Assembly (NCBI RefSeq): GCF_033807715.1
Contig: NC_084599.1
Span: 5,942,125-6,006,124, forward strand
Reading direction: 5' to 3'
DNA: 64,000 nt
DNA from: Cololabis saira
Taxonomy: Eukaryota; Chordata; Actinopteri; Beloniformes; Belonidae
Below, piece by piece: positions 20,961 through 31,900 of the stretch. A program made the translations under genes and the position numbers. The notes under the pieces were generated by a model. That model worked only from the letters and a program-made list of their open reading frames with translations. It was not told the DNA's origin and ran no database searches. Positions within the stretch are counted from its first letter, which is position 1; every line of letters starts with the position of its first letter.

Positions 20961-23131
20961 ACACAGACGTCTATGTAGTTATCTTACAAACATACAACAC
21001 ATCATGTCACTGCTTTTCCTAACATGTGAAGTGAAGAGTGGGCATTGTACCGCCATCATCACCTCTGTCTCTTTTATTTGGACTCTCCTCACGCTTTCCC
21101 TCTCCAAACCTGAGCTTGCTTTGCAGAAGTCTTTTCATGGTCTCTCTGTGTCAGTGAGGAAAAGCAACACATGGTTATTGATCTGTTAATTCCTCTGCTA
21201 TAGTTACAAGACGGGAGGCGAGTATTTCCCGCTGATTACTGAGGTTAGCTTATTATAATGGAATGTAATTTCGATATAGAAAGAAATACAAGACGCAAGC
21301 AGCCCACACACTCAGTAATATTATATGTTTTATACGTACCTTCTTGTATTTCCCGCTAACGTTTGAGCCGAGTGCTGGCACCTCCGTTGCAGGCTGCAGT
21401 CTTTTCCTCGTCTTTCCCAAACAAAGCTCTGTCCAATAGTATCCGTGCTCTACTTCCACGTCACATTCTGGCAGCCAATACAAAGTGCGACCTGCACGCG
21501 CGGACCCGCGGGTGTCAAAGATCGTCTCCGCAGAGAAGAGGAGTCACTCTCCCTCGGTTCTCCCACGTAATTTCACAATAAAACGTTTTTGGGGTTTTTT
21601 GGTCGAAAAAAATACCGAGGTCATGACCTCGGTGACCTCAATGGTAGCTACGGCCATGGCTGCAGCGTCATAAAAACCTTGTGGTTCCCGCCCTGACCTT
21701 GATAACATCCTTCTACAGTCATGTCACCTTCTCCCAGGGTAATGAACATTGTACTCCCTGGACATTCTAGCCCTGTGAGGGGTCATGTATCCCTGACTGG
21801 AACTAGGCTAAAATCTAAACTTTTAAAGATCTAAAAACCAGGCTTTACCCACAAAGTGAAACGCTAAGCCCTCAGATCAGGGGGGTCCAATTCCAGTCCC
21901 CAAGGGAGACTGCCCTGCATGTTTTACATGTTTCCCTGCATCGTCCCCAACTTGTCATTGAGGGCTGCACAGCTCTGTTGGTGAAACAGCTACTTGTATC
22001 AGGGTGTGTGGAAGTAGGGAAACATCTAAAACCTGCAGGACAGGGGTTCTTGAGGGCCAGGAATGAACACCGCCTTACATGATCTGTTAGTACAATCAAC
22101 GACTCATTCACATGTCAGTTGCCATGGAGACCAAAACCATTTTTGTTGTTTAAAGGTGACATTTTTTTTAAACATGTGTTTATTCATATTTTACTTTTTT
22201 TCTTTTTTTTTTTACTGTTTTTTACAATTAAGGTTTACTCATGTTTGATCCAGCCTCTAGTGGTCATTCAAGGAACTGCACTGTTTCCAATTGGCCATAA
22301 AAGGCCAAACTGGATGTTTCTACTTGCTACTAAAGGTTCAAACAGAACTGACAAATTAAAATAATAATAAATAAATAAAGATTCCCTTAGTACTCCCACA
22401 ATGGGTAAATTCTTTCTCTGCATTTAACCCATTTTTTAGTTGAACTAGTAGCAGTGGTCGCCATGCAATGGCACGGCACCTGGGGAGCAGTAAGGGTTAA
22501 GGGCCTTGTTCAGGGGCCCAAGGTGGTTGACTTTTGATTGCAATCCAGGGGCTTGAACCTGGGTCCTCCAGACTCCAGCCCTCCTATGTAACCACTAGGA
22601 TACCACTCCCCCAAAGATTAATGTTTATTTTGCATTTTCTATTTCCAATCTTTTCACTTCTCTGGAAAATAAAAAGAAATAAACTCCTTTCTGTCAAAGA
22701 CTTGGAAGGAAGATTTTGCAGCAGAACTGCTGGTTCTGTGGTGAGTTATTCTAAAACTACTCTACTGTGACCTACTCTGGCCTCTGTAGGGTGTGTCGGA
22801 TATCAAACCGATCCCAGCCATGGAGAAGTACCTGAGTGACTACAAAGACATCATGGAGAGAGAGGAACCCATTTACTCCGCCGTCTCCCTCCTTCCCTGT
22901 GCCAGGCTCTGGATCTGGCTCGCCAGTAAACTTGAGGAGAAAAAGCAGAACGCGTACTTCACCTGGAAGAACAACAACATGCAAGGGCACCCGGAAAAAG
23001 AATACAGGAAGCTGCTCGACGACCACCTGAAGACTCCGCAGCAGGTGGAGCTGGCACACAAAATCTTCCGCCGGCAGATGCAGAATGAGCATGATTTCTT
23101 TGCAGCCTCATTCCAGGAGAAGCAGAAATAA
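14305..23131 (+). CDS. TenA/thiaminase II-family protein (fish thiaminase-like), 3 exons
   Basis: Coding exons 14305-14314, 17277-17587 and 22790-23131 join in phase to 220 codons plus a stop, the usual length of TenA proteins. TenA enzymes have a heme-oxygenase-like helical fold and cut thiamine or its breakdown products at the aminopyrimidine. Residues that align by eye with the Bacillus TenA active site are all present: Asp58 and Tyr61 (QDINYL), Cys144 (LLPCARLW), Tyr163 (NAYFTW) and Glu207 (NEHDFF). From memory, a zebrafish member of this family has been reported to have thiaminase I activity. No signal peptide or membrane segment is seen, so it is probably cytosolic. Intron 2 holds a complete hAT transposon. 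An AATAAA lies about 110 bases after the stop. Confidence 0.88.
14775..15010 (-). mobile_element. Antisense L2-like LINE 3' fragment
   Basis: Complement of the 3' UTR and last codons of the LINE at 8126-10640, including three CTAGAGGTTTAC motifs and the block that reads TTTAAAACTAAACTTAAAACC in the sense copy. It lies in intron 1 of the TenA-like gene. Confidence 0.85.
15183..16476. mobile_element. 1.3-kb non-autonomous DNA transposon
   Basis: Terminal inverted repeats GGGGCCTCATTTATAAA and TTTATAAATGAGGCC, flanked by CCT on both sides (15180-15182, 16477-16479). A sequence like the unfilled site, CTGACCTGGCGTCT, occurs at about 16555-16568. No transposase frame. Contains a smaller palindromic element. 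Confidence 0.75.
15672..15795. mobile_element. Near-perfect 124-bp palindrome (fold-back MITE)
   Basis: Arms of about 59 bases run from TTATGGTTCCACGTTAAATC through GCCTACGCCGTAGGTTACGC to GGCCACGCGCAC, with a central TGTACG loop, then the complement with a few mismatches. Nested inside the 15183-16476 element. Confidence 0.85.
16645..17200 (-). mobile_element. LINE 3' fragment, Rex1-like
   Basis: On the - strand, 16847-17044 encodes SRLLLPSGRRYRSLGAPTTR followed by an L-A-N-S-F-I...A-V-R-K-L-N-S stretch. This is the conserved C-terminal end of a fish LINE polyprotein (Rex1-like by memory), followed by an A/T-rich 3' UTR. Truncated and non-functional, in intron 1. Confidence 0.7.
17277..17587 (+). 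CDS. TenA-like gene, coding exon 2
   Basis: Acceptor TTGATTACTCAG at 17276 and donor TGT/GTAAGAAACC after 17587. Encodes residues 4-107 including QADYYV and QDINYL. An alternative acceptor at 17295 (CATGCAG) needs phase 2 and does not join exon 1 in frame. Confidence 0.9.
17930..17990 (-). other. Exon-like HGQQ module downstream of the transposase stop
   Basis: On the - strand, TTGATAG/GTAACCAACATGGACAGCAGAATGGAGG matches the start of two small exons upstream of the transposase (near 20600 and 20418), including the acceptor-like context and an N/D-Q-H-G-Q-Q-x-G-G peptide. Confidence 0.5.
18161..20418 (-). CDS. hAT transposase (TTF/ZMYM1-like), intact main exon
   Basis: An uninterrupted frame of about 750 codons. 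In order: a TTF-type zinc-finger region (YCVTWEAKYPWLRYS...YCAICMSF) near residues 55-80; a DUF4371-type core with an F-T-I-L-A-D-E-T-M-D strand holding a catalytic Asp; the THCRSHALNLVV motif with the conserved C-x-x-H; and a C-terminal hAT dimerisation domain (LPVTTCSCERSFSALRRLKT) with the conserved Glu. The frame is open upstream of the GTG at 20371 to a GTAAG acceptor at about 20419, so the real start lies in an upstream exon. The transposase would cut and paste this element in the nucleus. Similar proteins are often annotated as zinc finger MYM-type protein 1-like. Confidence 0.9.
20508..20606 (-). CDS. Upstream small exon of the hAT transposase
   Basis: A TTGACAG acceptor is followed by a block encoding a D-Q-H-G-Q-Q-R-G-G motif and, 15 residues on, D-G-Q-Q-S-G-G-S-Q-A-G-R. 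It then ends near a GTGAGATACC donor. The main exon starts with a third version of the motif (N-E-H-G-Q-Q-S-G-G-G-Q-A-G-R-E). The exon limits are inferred from splice-like signals only. Confidence 0.5.
20911..20958. repeat. (GT)n microsatellite in the hAT element
   Basis: 24 near-perfect GT units, 5' of the transposase exons. Confidence 0.95.
21667..22369 (+). other. Rest of TenA-like intron 2, left part
   Basis: Unique-looking sequence with a T-rich tract at 22190-22220. No gene or convincing repeat recognised. Confidence 0.5.
22370..22612 (-). mobile_element. Antisense tRNA-derived SINE
   Basis: On the - strand: GGGGGAGTGGTATCCTAGTG (A-box-like), then a B-box-like GGTTCAAGCCC, then AAATGCAGAGAAAGAATTTA and a (TTTA)n tail at about 22350-22375. 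A different family from the SINE at 7345. No clear target duplication seen. Confidence 0.65.
22790..23131 (+). CDS. TenA-like gene, coding exon 3
   Basis: Acceptor GCCTCTGTAG, phase 0, encoding residues 108-220 and a TAA stop. Holds the catalytic-position Cys144, Tyr163 and Glu207. Polyadenylation signals AATAAA at about 23239 and AATAAAA at 23284. Confidence 0.92.
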   Translation, partial: GVSDIKPIPAMEKYLSDYKDIMEREEPIYSAVSLLPCARLWIWLASKLEEKKQNAYFTWKNNNMQGHPEKEYRKLLDDHLKTPQQVELAHKIFRRQMQNEHDFFAASFQEKQK

Positions 23132-23312
23132 AATGGTTTTGCACTGTGGTCTCCTTCACTGTCAGTTTAAAAATGATCTTGATATTTTTGACTCCAAAGC
23201 CTTTTACTTACATGATCATCAAATTTTGATTTGAATTGAATAAATCTCTCTCTTTTCAGCTCATGTTCAGTGTCTTATTATTTAATAAAAGTGATAAAGG
23301 ACTGTTTTTAAT

Positions 23313-23489
23313 GTAAAGCCATAGATTTATACATAAATAGGGTGTGGTCTATCCATTCCTGTGGATACTGAGCACCTTCGGTTAACTTTACTTCTGAGAT
23401 GCGAATGAAGACTTAAAAGATCAAAATCAGTTGAAATCTGCCAGTCGGGACTAACCAGAAGACTGGTCGGTTATCAGGTCCTGCAGAAT
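23313..23489 (+). repeat. 177-bp dispersed repeat, copy 1
   Basis: Near-identical (about 2 differences) to 26068-26244, same orientation. Begins GTAAAGCCATAG and ends GTCCTGCAGAAT. Lies just past the TenA-like gene; no coding potential. Confidence 0.9.
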
Positions 23490-23710
23490 TTGGTTGCTTT
23501 ACTCCTTCTCTGAGTTGGCAGGCTGAGGGGAGACCACTTTATATATGTTAAAGCAAGAAAAAACCAGTTTTTCATAATAGGTCCCCTTTAATTGACAACG
23601 CTTGCAGACTTTTTTTATCACTGCAAGTGTTAAAACAACAACAAAATCAGCACCGACCAACTCAAAATTATTACTATCACTTCATATTTTGCTGTATAGT
23701 AGTCATCATA

Positions 23711-23950
23711 GGACCTGCAGGTCTGGATCAGCCCCTGGTGGTCAGTAGAGGAACTGCAGGTCTGGATCAGACCCTGGTGGTCAGTAGAGGAACTGCAGGT
23801 CTGGATCAGACCCTGGTGGTCAGTAGAGGAACTGCAGGTCTGGATCAGACCCTGGTGGTCAGTAGAGGAACTGCAGGTCTGGATCAGACCCTGGTGGTCA
23901 GTAGAGGAACTGCAGGTCTGGATCAGACCCTGGTGGTCAGTAGAGGAACT
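23711..23950. repeat. 39-bp minisatellite
   Basis: Six copies of a unit from GCAGGTCTGGATCAGACC to GTAGAGGAACT. The unit is 13 codons long, so one frame stays open by arithmetic. Single degenerate copies of the motif occur near 22250, 25590-25650, 35090-35130 and 39670. Confidence 0.92.
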
Positions 23951-23959
23951 ACAGGTCTT

Positions 23960-24646
23960 TGTGTTGTATCTGTTATTGGTAGGCTGCTGCGCTGTGTAGA
24001 CGCACTGTGGGTTACTTCATTTCATGATGCTTTCCTATTGGTTGGTTAGCTGAGGGAAGTCATAGAAGCAGCAACAGGCAGACAGCCTATATAGCCTCTG
24101 TATATGGTGTGCTCACTGAGCTATCCAGGCCTTAAAATTGGTTCTGTCTTGTAAACAGTATACACATTTTTGATTGGTGTTGTATCTTAAAAAAATGTTT
24201 TTATTTTTATTCAACTTTTTATGGAACCTTGAGGGACAAAGTCTGCTGAATCAAATTCCTAATTTGTTTGTAGAAACGTTGATTATAACATTGATTCTGA
24301 TTGTGATTGTTATGAAACAAGAAGAGTAAGTGTGGTGCAGTCACCCTGACATGTAAACATGTAGATGAGTCTCACTCAGATGTGCCTGCTGTGAAACACC
24401 TCACAGGAGGATTGAGACGGAAACAACTACAGGACCAGATGCCACAACAGAGACGAATGAGGTTCTCTTCCACCTCTTTAAGCCTCTTAGTGGTGTAAGT
24501 CAGGCGGCTGCCTGCAGTTGTCCTGTAGAGCTGCCCCGGCTCTGATCAGCGGCCGCTTAATCCGTCCGTGGAAGAGGTTAGTTAGCTCGTTGGTGGCTCT
24601 CGCCAGTTCCCCATTGTTCAAGGACGACCCTGAAACCTTTGAGGGC
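23960..24646 (+). promoter_or_regulatory. Transporter gene upstream region and 5' UTR
   Basis: Between the minisatellite and the transporter start codon. CTATATAG at 24088-24095 is a weak TATA candidate. The frame of exon 1 is open upstream to about 24505 but without an ATG. The transcription start is not determinable here. Confidence 0.4.
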
Positions 24647-24895
24647 ATGGAGGAGCTGCTGTTACCCAATGAGGAGGAGGTGCGCTCCGACCAAGGGTCG
24701 TTCTCCCCAGGAGACCCCGAGAGGACGATCTTGGACCGAGTCAAGGCCTTCTTTGTGGATATGTCAAAGAGAGACTTGGTGAAGAGCGTGAGGCAGTTTT
24801 GTAAGAGAAACGGGTTGTTGACGCTGTCCATCATCGCCGTCATCACAGGCTGCACACTTGGTTTCACGCTGAGAGGAACTCAGCTGTCAATACAG
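24647..24895 (+). CDS. Transporter exon 1
   Basis: The ATG in GAGGGCATGG (Kozak-like, G at -3 and +4) is the first ATG of the open frame. 83 codons: an acidic N-terminus, then TM1 ([13 protein letters not shown]). Donor CAG/GTACAA, phase 0. Confidence 0.88.
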
Positions 24896-27800
24896 GTACA
24901 AACACCCCACTCCTTTCCTCATTTCACATCCACTGTCAGGACTCTGGCCCTCACGGCTGACTCATTCCTCTTTAAATCTCCACACAGCTTTGGTGGGTTT
25001 ACTCACTTTGTTGACCTGGTAGGTCTTCAACCCTACCAATGACACCTATTCTTTCACCTATTGCTTGACAATAATAATAAAAAAACAGACATACCCAATA
25101 TAGTATATCTCTGCAATGACGAGGTGTATTTGAATGATTTTTGGGGTCCAAACAAAAAAGTAACACGTCAGTGAGTAAGTGAAGACAGAGCTCTGGATTC
25201 ATGTAGTAAAACCTAAACACGGAATGATGTTCCTTTTGTGAGTTATTAAGAGAAATGTTTAGACAAACCTATCAAACTGGCTGCATGCGTAATTGAGCTT
25301 TTTAAGGTTTTCTTAAGCCAAACTATGAAGCTAGTTTGTGTCAGTTTCCTTTCAAATACAGCATTTGTATGGTTGGAGCAGCTGGTTGCTGGTGACATTT
25401 TTTTAAGCTCTTTACATTGACCAGAACAAGACACCATCTTGGCTGGTGTTAAAATTACCTACGGTAAAGGAGCTACCAAGCACCCAACTTTTGGGTTGAA
25501 GCCAACACAGAACTAAGAAACGTTTCCGTATCTCTACTGCCGCTGCCATGAAGGTCTGGATCCAGACATGCATTTCCTCTACCGGCCAGGGTCTCAATCC
25601 AGACCTACACGTCCTCTTCTACTGACCACTGGGGTCTGGATCCAACCGTCAGCCAATCTACATTGACCTCTATGCTAAACATGCAGAACAGCAGAAAATA
25701 CACATATTTCCAGCCTGGAAGACAAAAATGGTAGAATCATTTCAGGATCCTTCTAAGCAGAAGTCCAATGGGACCAGAAGTCAGTCACTTGTAGGTTTGC
25801 ATGACTACAACTGTTGAAATCCCAGCTAGTGGCAGACTAGTGGATAGCAGATCATTTTTCAGTCGAGCTCTGCTAGTTCTTATTTCTGCAAAGCAATACA
25901 AACATTTATTTCAGCTTTAGTCAAGTCAAAGTTAGTCAAGTCAGTTTCCATTGTTGTCCATTGTTCAATATCAAATTTTACAGCAAAAGCAAAACAAACA
26001 AACACAAAACAACAACAACCAAAAAAAATCGAATCATATTTTAAGTCTGGTACAAAAAACAGTTTTGGTAAAGCCATAGATTTATACATAATTAGGGTGT
26101 GGTCTATCCATTCCTGTGGATACTGAGCACCTTCGGTTAACTTTACTTCTGAGATGCGAATGAAGACTTAAAAGATCAAAATCAGCTGAAATCTGCCAGT
26201 CGGGACTAACCAGAAGACTGGTCGGTTATCAGGTCCTGCAGAATGTCTGATGTCTCTGAAAACAGAAAGTGAAAAGATGCTAAAGAAACCGACAAAACCA
26301 ATTTAGGTTGTCATTTCATCTCATGCATGTGTACATTCTTCTTTGTTTGCTTATTGTGTTTATATACAGTATATGTGTCCATTACCTTTGCTTTGAATAA
26401 TATCTTGTATGCTTTTATTGAGTTTGCTAGTTTAAGGTCGTTGTGTAATGAGTTCCACAGTTTTACTCCTAAAACAGATATGCATCTGCCCTTTGTGTTT
26501 GTTCTTATTGCTGTTGTGTCAAACATTGCTGTTCCCCTGAGGTCATGTTTGCCCTCTCTTGGCTTGAACAGTTCCTGCAGCCCGGAAGTAAATTGTTATA
26601 AGCCTTGTATATTATCACAGTGGTGTTCAGATTAACTATATCTTGGAATTTAAGTGTATTGTTTTGAATGAAAAGTGGGTTTGTTGGTGCAAGATAACCA
26701 GCCAAGTTTACAATTCTAATTGCTTTTTTTTTTGTAAAATATAAATGGGTTGTATTATTGATTTGTATTATTGATTTGTACGTATTTTGAAGGATGCTAC
26801 TCGGGGGTAACTGGGGCACAGCTGGCCCGGTGGCTTTTGGCTCACAGGGCGCTTGCTCCAGCTGTAACTGTCTCCACTGACTGACACCTCAGACCTGGAA
26901 AAGACATTCCAGGTTGATGAACCAGGCCACTAGCCGCCAGCTAGCCCGCAGGGGGAGGTTGGTTTCAGATGACCATATGAAATGAAGATGGAAAGGATTC
27001 ATTTTGAATGAATTTAACATCAGTTAGAATCACAGGTCAGTTTGAGCTAAGCTTAGTTAAAATAAATAAAAATAAAATTTTCCGGTAACTGACATCAAAA
27101 TTTGGATTCAAGCCACTCTTTAGGAAATTCACGAGTGTCAGAGGGGGTTCCAAATGACCAAACCACATCAGCTTACTCCTGTCATCATGGAGGAATATCG
27201 GCTGTCCTCTGCTCTTCACCCATCCTGTCCTGAAGGCTGAGTCCAGCCTGTCTTCAGAGAAGCTTGTTTTGGCCGCTTCAATTAAATTACCTCCAACTTT
27301 TGGTTACAACCTACAGTTAATAGCAGAGGTGAGGATTTGAATGTAAATCAACAGCTTTGCCTTTCAGCTCTGTGTCGGTGCTAATTGCATTTCTTGACTT
27401 TCATGTTTAAACCAGCTAAAGAAAGTTAAACAGAGTTAAAGGGCTCTGCAAAGTACAGCTGTCTTGTTCAAAATAAACACCTATCAAAACATATTTAAGA
27501 ATAAAACATAAAAAATAAAATTAACTTACTCTTTTAACAGTTTTCTGCAGGAATTCTTTTTATAAACCCAACCCATCTAACATTATCAGTTAAAAGAGGA
27601 AACCAGGAGCCTGGAAGTAGTTTTGCTTTTTGAAATTTAGCTAGTGTCTCTTAGTTATACTGAACGATTTTTAATGGGGGAATAAAAAGTAAAAGTACAA
27701 CTGCAATATTCTTGCCCCACGACTCTACATCAATTAAAAATAACAAAAACATTTTGTTTTAAAATATAAACTAATATTTTGTGTCTGCTTTTTTCCCGTT

Positions 27801-28835
27801 TGGTGTAAATGTCAAGTTTAAAAATCACATGTTCATCATGAAGGGGGTCAAGCAGAGGTTAAGTTGAGTTCATATCTGTACAACCTGATCTTGCCTCTTA
27901 TGAAACGTGACGGGTTGAAAACATCCATTAACTGTCCATGCTTTTGTAATGAGCGTGCTAATGCAGGGGAAGCAGGATTAAACAAGTCTAAATATGTACA
28001 TTATATAATTATTAGTGCTGTCAGGCGATTAAAAAAATCGCCTGTTAATTACAGGATTTTTAATTAATTAATCTAATTAATCACATTTTAATCTCATATC
28101 TGCTGACGGCCCCCAAATAAAGAATTCAAATTCTAGGACATTACAAAATTGCAGTGCATGACTAATCAATTGAATACAATACACTAAGAAGAGAAGATTT
28201 GAAATCCACATTTTTATTGGTGAAGTGTGTTTTAGAAATGAAATCAAAAATGCAATACAAATACAGTTAAATAAATAAATTCAGAAATAAAAGAACAGAC
28301 TCTTAATTCAAAATTAAAACTAAAGCTGACTCAATACAGCAATTCAAGTACTAGTAGCTGTAACGTTTACAGTGGAACTTATCCGGACATGTTTAGCGTT
28401 TAAATGATAATTCAGGCTGGAGCAGCTCCGCTGATAGGAACATTCTTTTTTACAAAATCTACAAATCATCGTGTTCTTGTTGATAGTCCTGTCTTCTTTC
28501 TTTTTATACATAAACTTGCCGTTCAAAGGCCCAGCAAAGATTTGCTGAGTCTCCCCTGAGTCGTCCAGGTCTGTCACCTGTTTGTTAGTTTGACCAGCAG
28601 CAGGAGGGAAGTGACCTGTGTGGCCTACGGCTCCCTCAATGGGACACATTTAAAATACTCGCGCATTTTGCCACTCATAATTAATTGCGTTAATTTTCAT
28701 AACGCGTTAATTAGCAGTGTAATGAATTAATCTAATTAACGCGCTAAACTGACAGCCCTAATAATTATTATATATAGCCTATGTTTAATCATCATGAGAA
28801 TAAGTGAAGTTGATGCATATATTTTGATTGATTGG

Positions 28836-28916
<81 letters not shown>

Positions 28917-31900
28917 ACCTTTATTGTCCCCTCTGGGGAAAATTAGTTGCCAAACAGCTCATGACATTCAAAAGAGGAAGACAAACAGAAAAACAGAGTC
29001 GACAATGCAACAATACATATAAACATGGGGCGGCAGTAGCTCAGGTGGTAGAGCGGGTCGTCCAATGATCGGAAGGTCGGTGGTTCGAATCCCGCTCTGT
29101 TCCTGTTTGCTGTCGTAGTTTCCTTGGGCAAGACACCTTACCCACCTTGCCCCGTGTGAATGTGTTTGAGTGTGTATGAATGTTTGGTGGTGGTCGGAGG
29201 GGCTGTTTGGCGCGATATGTTAGCCACGCTTCTGTCAGTCTGCCCCAGGGCAGCGGTGGCTACAGATGTAGTTTACCACCATCAGTGAGGATGTGTATGA
29301 CTGAATAATGATTTCTGTAAAGTGCTCTGGGTGCCTTGAAGGGCGCTATATAAATCCAAGTCATTATTATTAAACACCCTGCTGGTCCAACAAACACAAA
29401 GTGCTGCTAGTTGTTTGCCAAAGTCTAACATGTGCAGATACATAAAAGTCCAAGTCAGTTACCTATCAGCTCCAGCTCCAGGTCTCCCTGGGCCTGCAGG
29501 GCCTGGTTGGAGAGTCGGACTGCAGCTGGAATAAAAGACTGCCCAAATCTCTTTGTGGTCTGACGGGGGAGGACAAATCTGTGGCTGAATCTGCTCTTCA
29601 TCCCCGTCAGCTCCATGTGCAGTGGATGGGAGGGATTGGCCAACATGGCTGCCAGTTTTTTCCCCATCCTCTGTTCAGCCAGCACCTCCAGGCTGTCCAA
29701 CCCGGTAGGAGTCCACTCTTTCAACTTCCACTCCCTTGATGGTGATGGGGCTGAGGTGCCTCTCTTCCTCCTCAAATCCACCACCAGCTCCTTGGTTTTG
29801 CTGGTGTTGAGCACAAGGTGGTTGGTGTCACACCACTGCACAAAGTTCTCCACCAGGGCCTTGTACTCCTCCTCCCTGTCATTTGTGATATAGCCCACAA
29901 TAGAGGAGTCATCAGAGAACTTCTGCATTTTTAACCCTTCATAATGATTAACCATGATTCTTTCCTCTGTTGTTGGACTTTACGACAGCCGTGACCTCAC
30001 CTTATCTCCACCCGATCGCCCGTTCTGCCCACATTTAGACTTAGATTAAAATACCTTTCTTTTTTCTTTTAAATGTATAATATTTTGTGCAAACAGCTTG
30101 TCAACGGAGATTAAATCTCAGTGCATTGTGGGGAGGCGTTGTCACAGGCATCAACATCGAACCCATCAGTACCTGGAATTAAACCCCTGTCTGAGGGGTC
30201 GCTTGATTTCAATTAATGTGTCTTCAAATAACTGTCCCCACTGTCTGCGTTAACCATCCATGTTAAAATCTGCAATTCTTCATCTGAATTAACGGAACCG
30301 CCAGACGTCATTACGAAGGCTAGCACGGAGCTCCCAGGTTGGACTAGCTTCAGCTGCAGCATGACCACCGCTCATTAACTATGCCCAAAAGTCTTGGGGA
30401 GCCAATCAAATCAGTCCTTCCTTGTGGGGAGTCTCTCTGCTGACTGAACATGGCAATGACAGAGCGATGACAAACCCTGGTGTAAACAGTGTAGATGACT
30501 GCAGCTGAGGTTTAACAGCCGTTTGAGTCAGTTTTGGCATCTACAGTTAAAGATTCTGACTTTTTCTTGAACAGAACACGTCACTCAAATCCCTCTTTTG
30601 CAAAGTAAACGTATTTTCTGTTTTGCTGACATTTAATTTACTCTTCTACACAACTCACTCTCCGGTTGACCTGTTTCCATCACTATGAATACGTCAACTT
30701 GTTCATTGCTCTGATTGGTCGTAGCGCTAACCAAATGCAAGCAAAGGCAGTTTCATAAGCAACTGTCCATAGAGACCGATGCACCTCCATACCATCAGAG
30801 ATGCAGGATTTTGAAGTAAGTAAGGTAACAGAGCGGACTGTCCTGCTCCTCTTTAGTCTGGAGAATGGGGTGTCATCATTGAGGTCATTATTCCCTCAGG
30901 CCATTTAAATGAGCTCTGGTACAGAGAAGACATCATAATTTCTGGATCATATTCATATATACAGTGAGGCAAAAAAGTATTTAGTCAGACACCAGTTGTG
31001 CAAGTTCTCCCACAAAAGATAAGAGAGGCCTGTAATTTTCATCACAGGTAAATCTCAACGATGAGAGACAAAAGGAAAAAAACAAATCCAGAAAATCACA
31101 TTGTCTGATTTTTAAAGAATGTATTTGCAAATTATAGTGGAAAATAAGTATTTGGTCAATAACAAAAGTTAATCTCAATACTTTGTATTGTTATATACCT
31201 TTTGTTGGTAGTGACAGAAGTCAAGTGTTTTCTGTAAGTCTTCACCAGGTTTTCCGACACTGTTGCTGGTATTTTGGTCTGTTCCTCCATGCAGATCTCC
31301 TCTAGAGCAGTGATTGGTCCGTTCCTCCATGATCTCCTCTAGAGCAGTGATTGGTCCGTTCCTCCATGCAGATCTCCTCTAGAGCAGTGATTGGTCCGTT
31401 CCTCCATGATCTCCTCTAGAGCAGTGATTGGTCCGTTCCTCCATGATCTCCTCTAGAGCAGTGATTGGTCCGTTCCTCCATGATCTCCTCTAGAGCAGTG
31501 ATTGGTGCGTTCCTCCATGTAGATCTCCTCTAGAGCAGTGATGTTTTGGGGCTGTCGCTGGGAAACACAGACTTTCAACTCCCTCCAAAGATTTCCTATG
31601 GGGTTGAGATCTGGAGACTGGCTAGGCTGCTCCAGTACCTTGAAATGTTTCTTACGAAGCCACTCCTTCGTTGCCGTGGTGATGTGTTTGGATCATTGTC
31701 GTGCTGAAAGACCCAGCCACGTTTCATCTTCAATGTCCTGCTGATGGAAGGAGGTTTTCACTCAAAATCTCACCATACATGGCCCCATTCATTCTTTCCC
31801 TACACAGATCAGTCGTCCTGGTCCCTTTGTAGAAAAACATCCCCAAAGAATGATGTTTCCACCCCCATGATTCACAGTAGGTTTGGTGTTCTTTGGATGC

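Larger units (their letters stand above)
17851..21658 (-). mobile_element. Complete 3.8-kb hAT transposon
   Basis: Ends CAGGGCCGTAGCCA and, inverted, CATGGCCGTAGCTA, flanked by a perfect 8-bp duplication GCTGCAGC (17843-17850 and 21659-21666), the hAT hallmark. Both sub-ends carry a TACCGAGGTCATG motif. The element carries one long open transposase frame and upstream small exons, all on the - strand, opposite to the host gene whose intron 2 it occupies. Termini, target duplication and coding frame are all intact, so it looks recent and possibly autonomous. Confidence 0.93.

Noticed and set aside
23627..24049. 140-codon protein with GLDQTLVVSRGTA repeats
   Set aside because: Frame kept open by a 39-bp (13-codon) minisatellite; start and end sequences are not protein-like.
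24518..24646. Upstream extension of the transporter N-terminus
   Set aside because: Frame is open but has no ATG; TTG is an unlikely start in a vertebrate gene.
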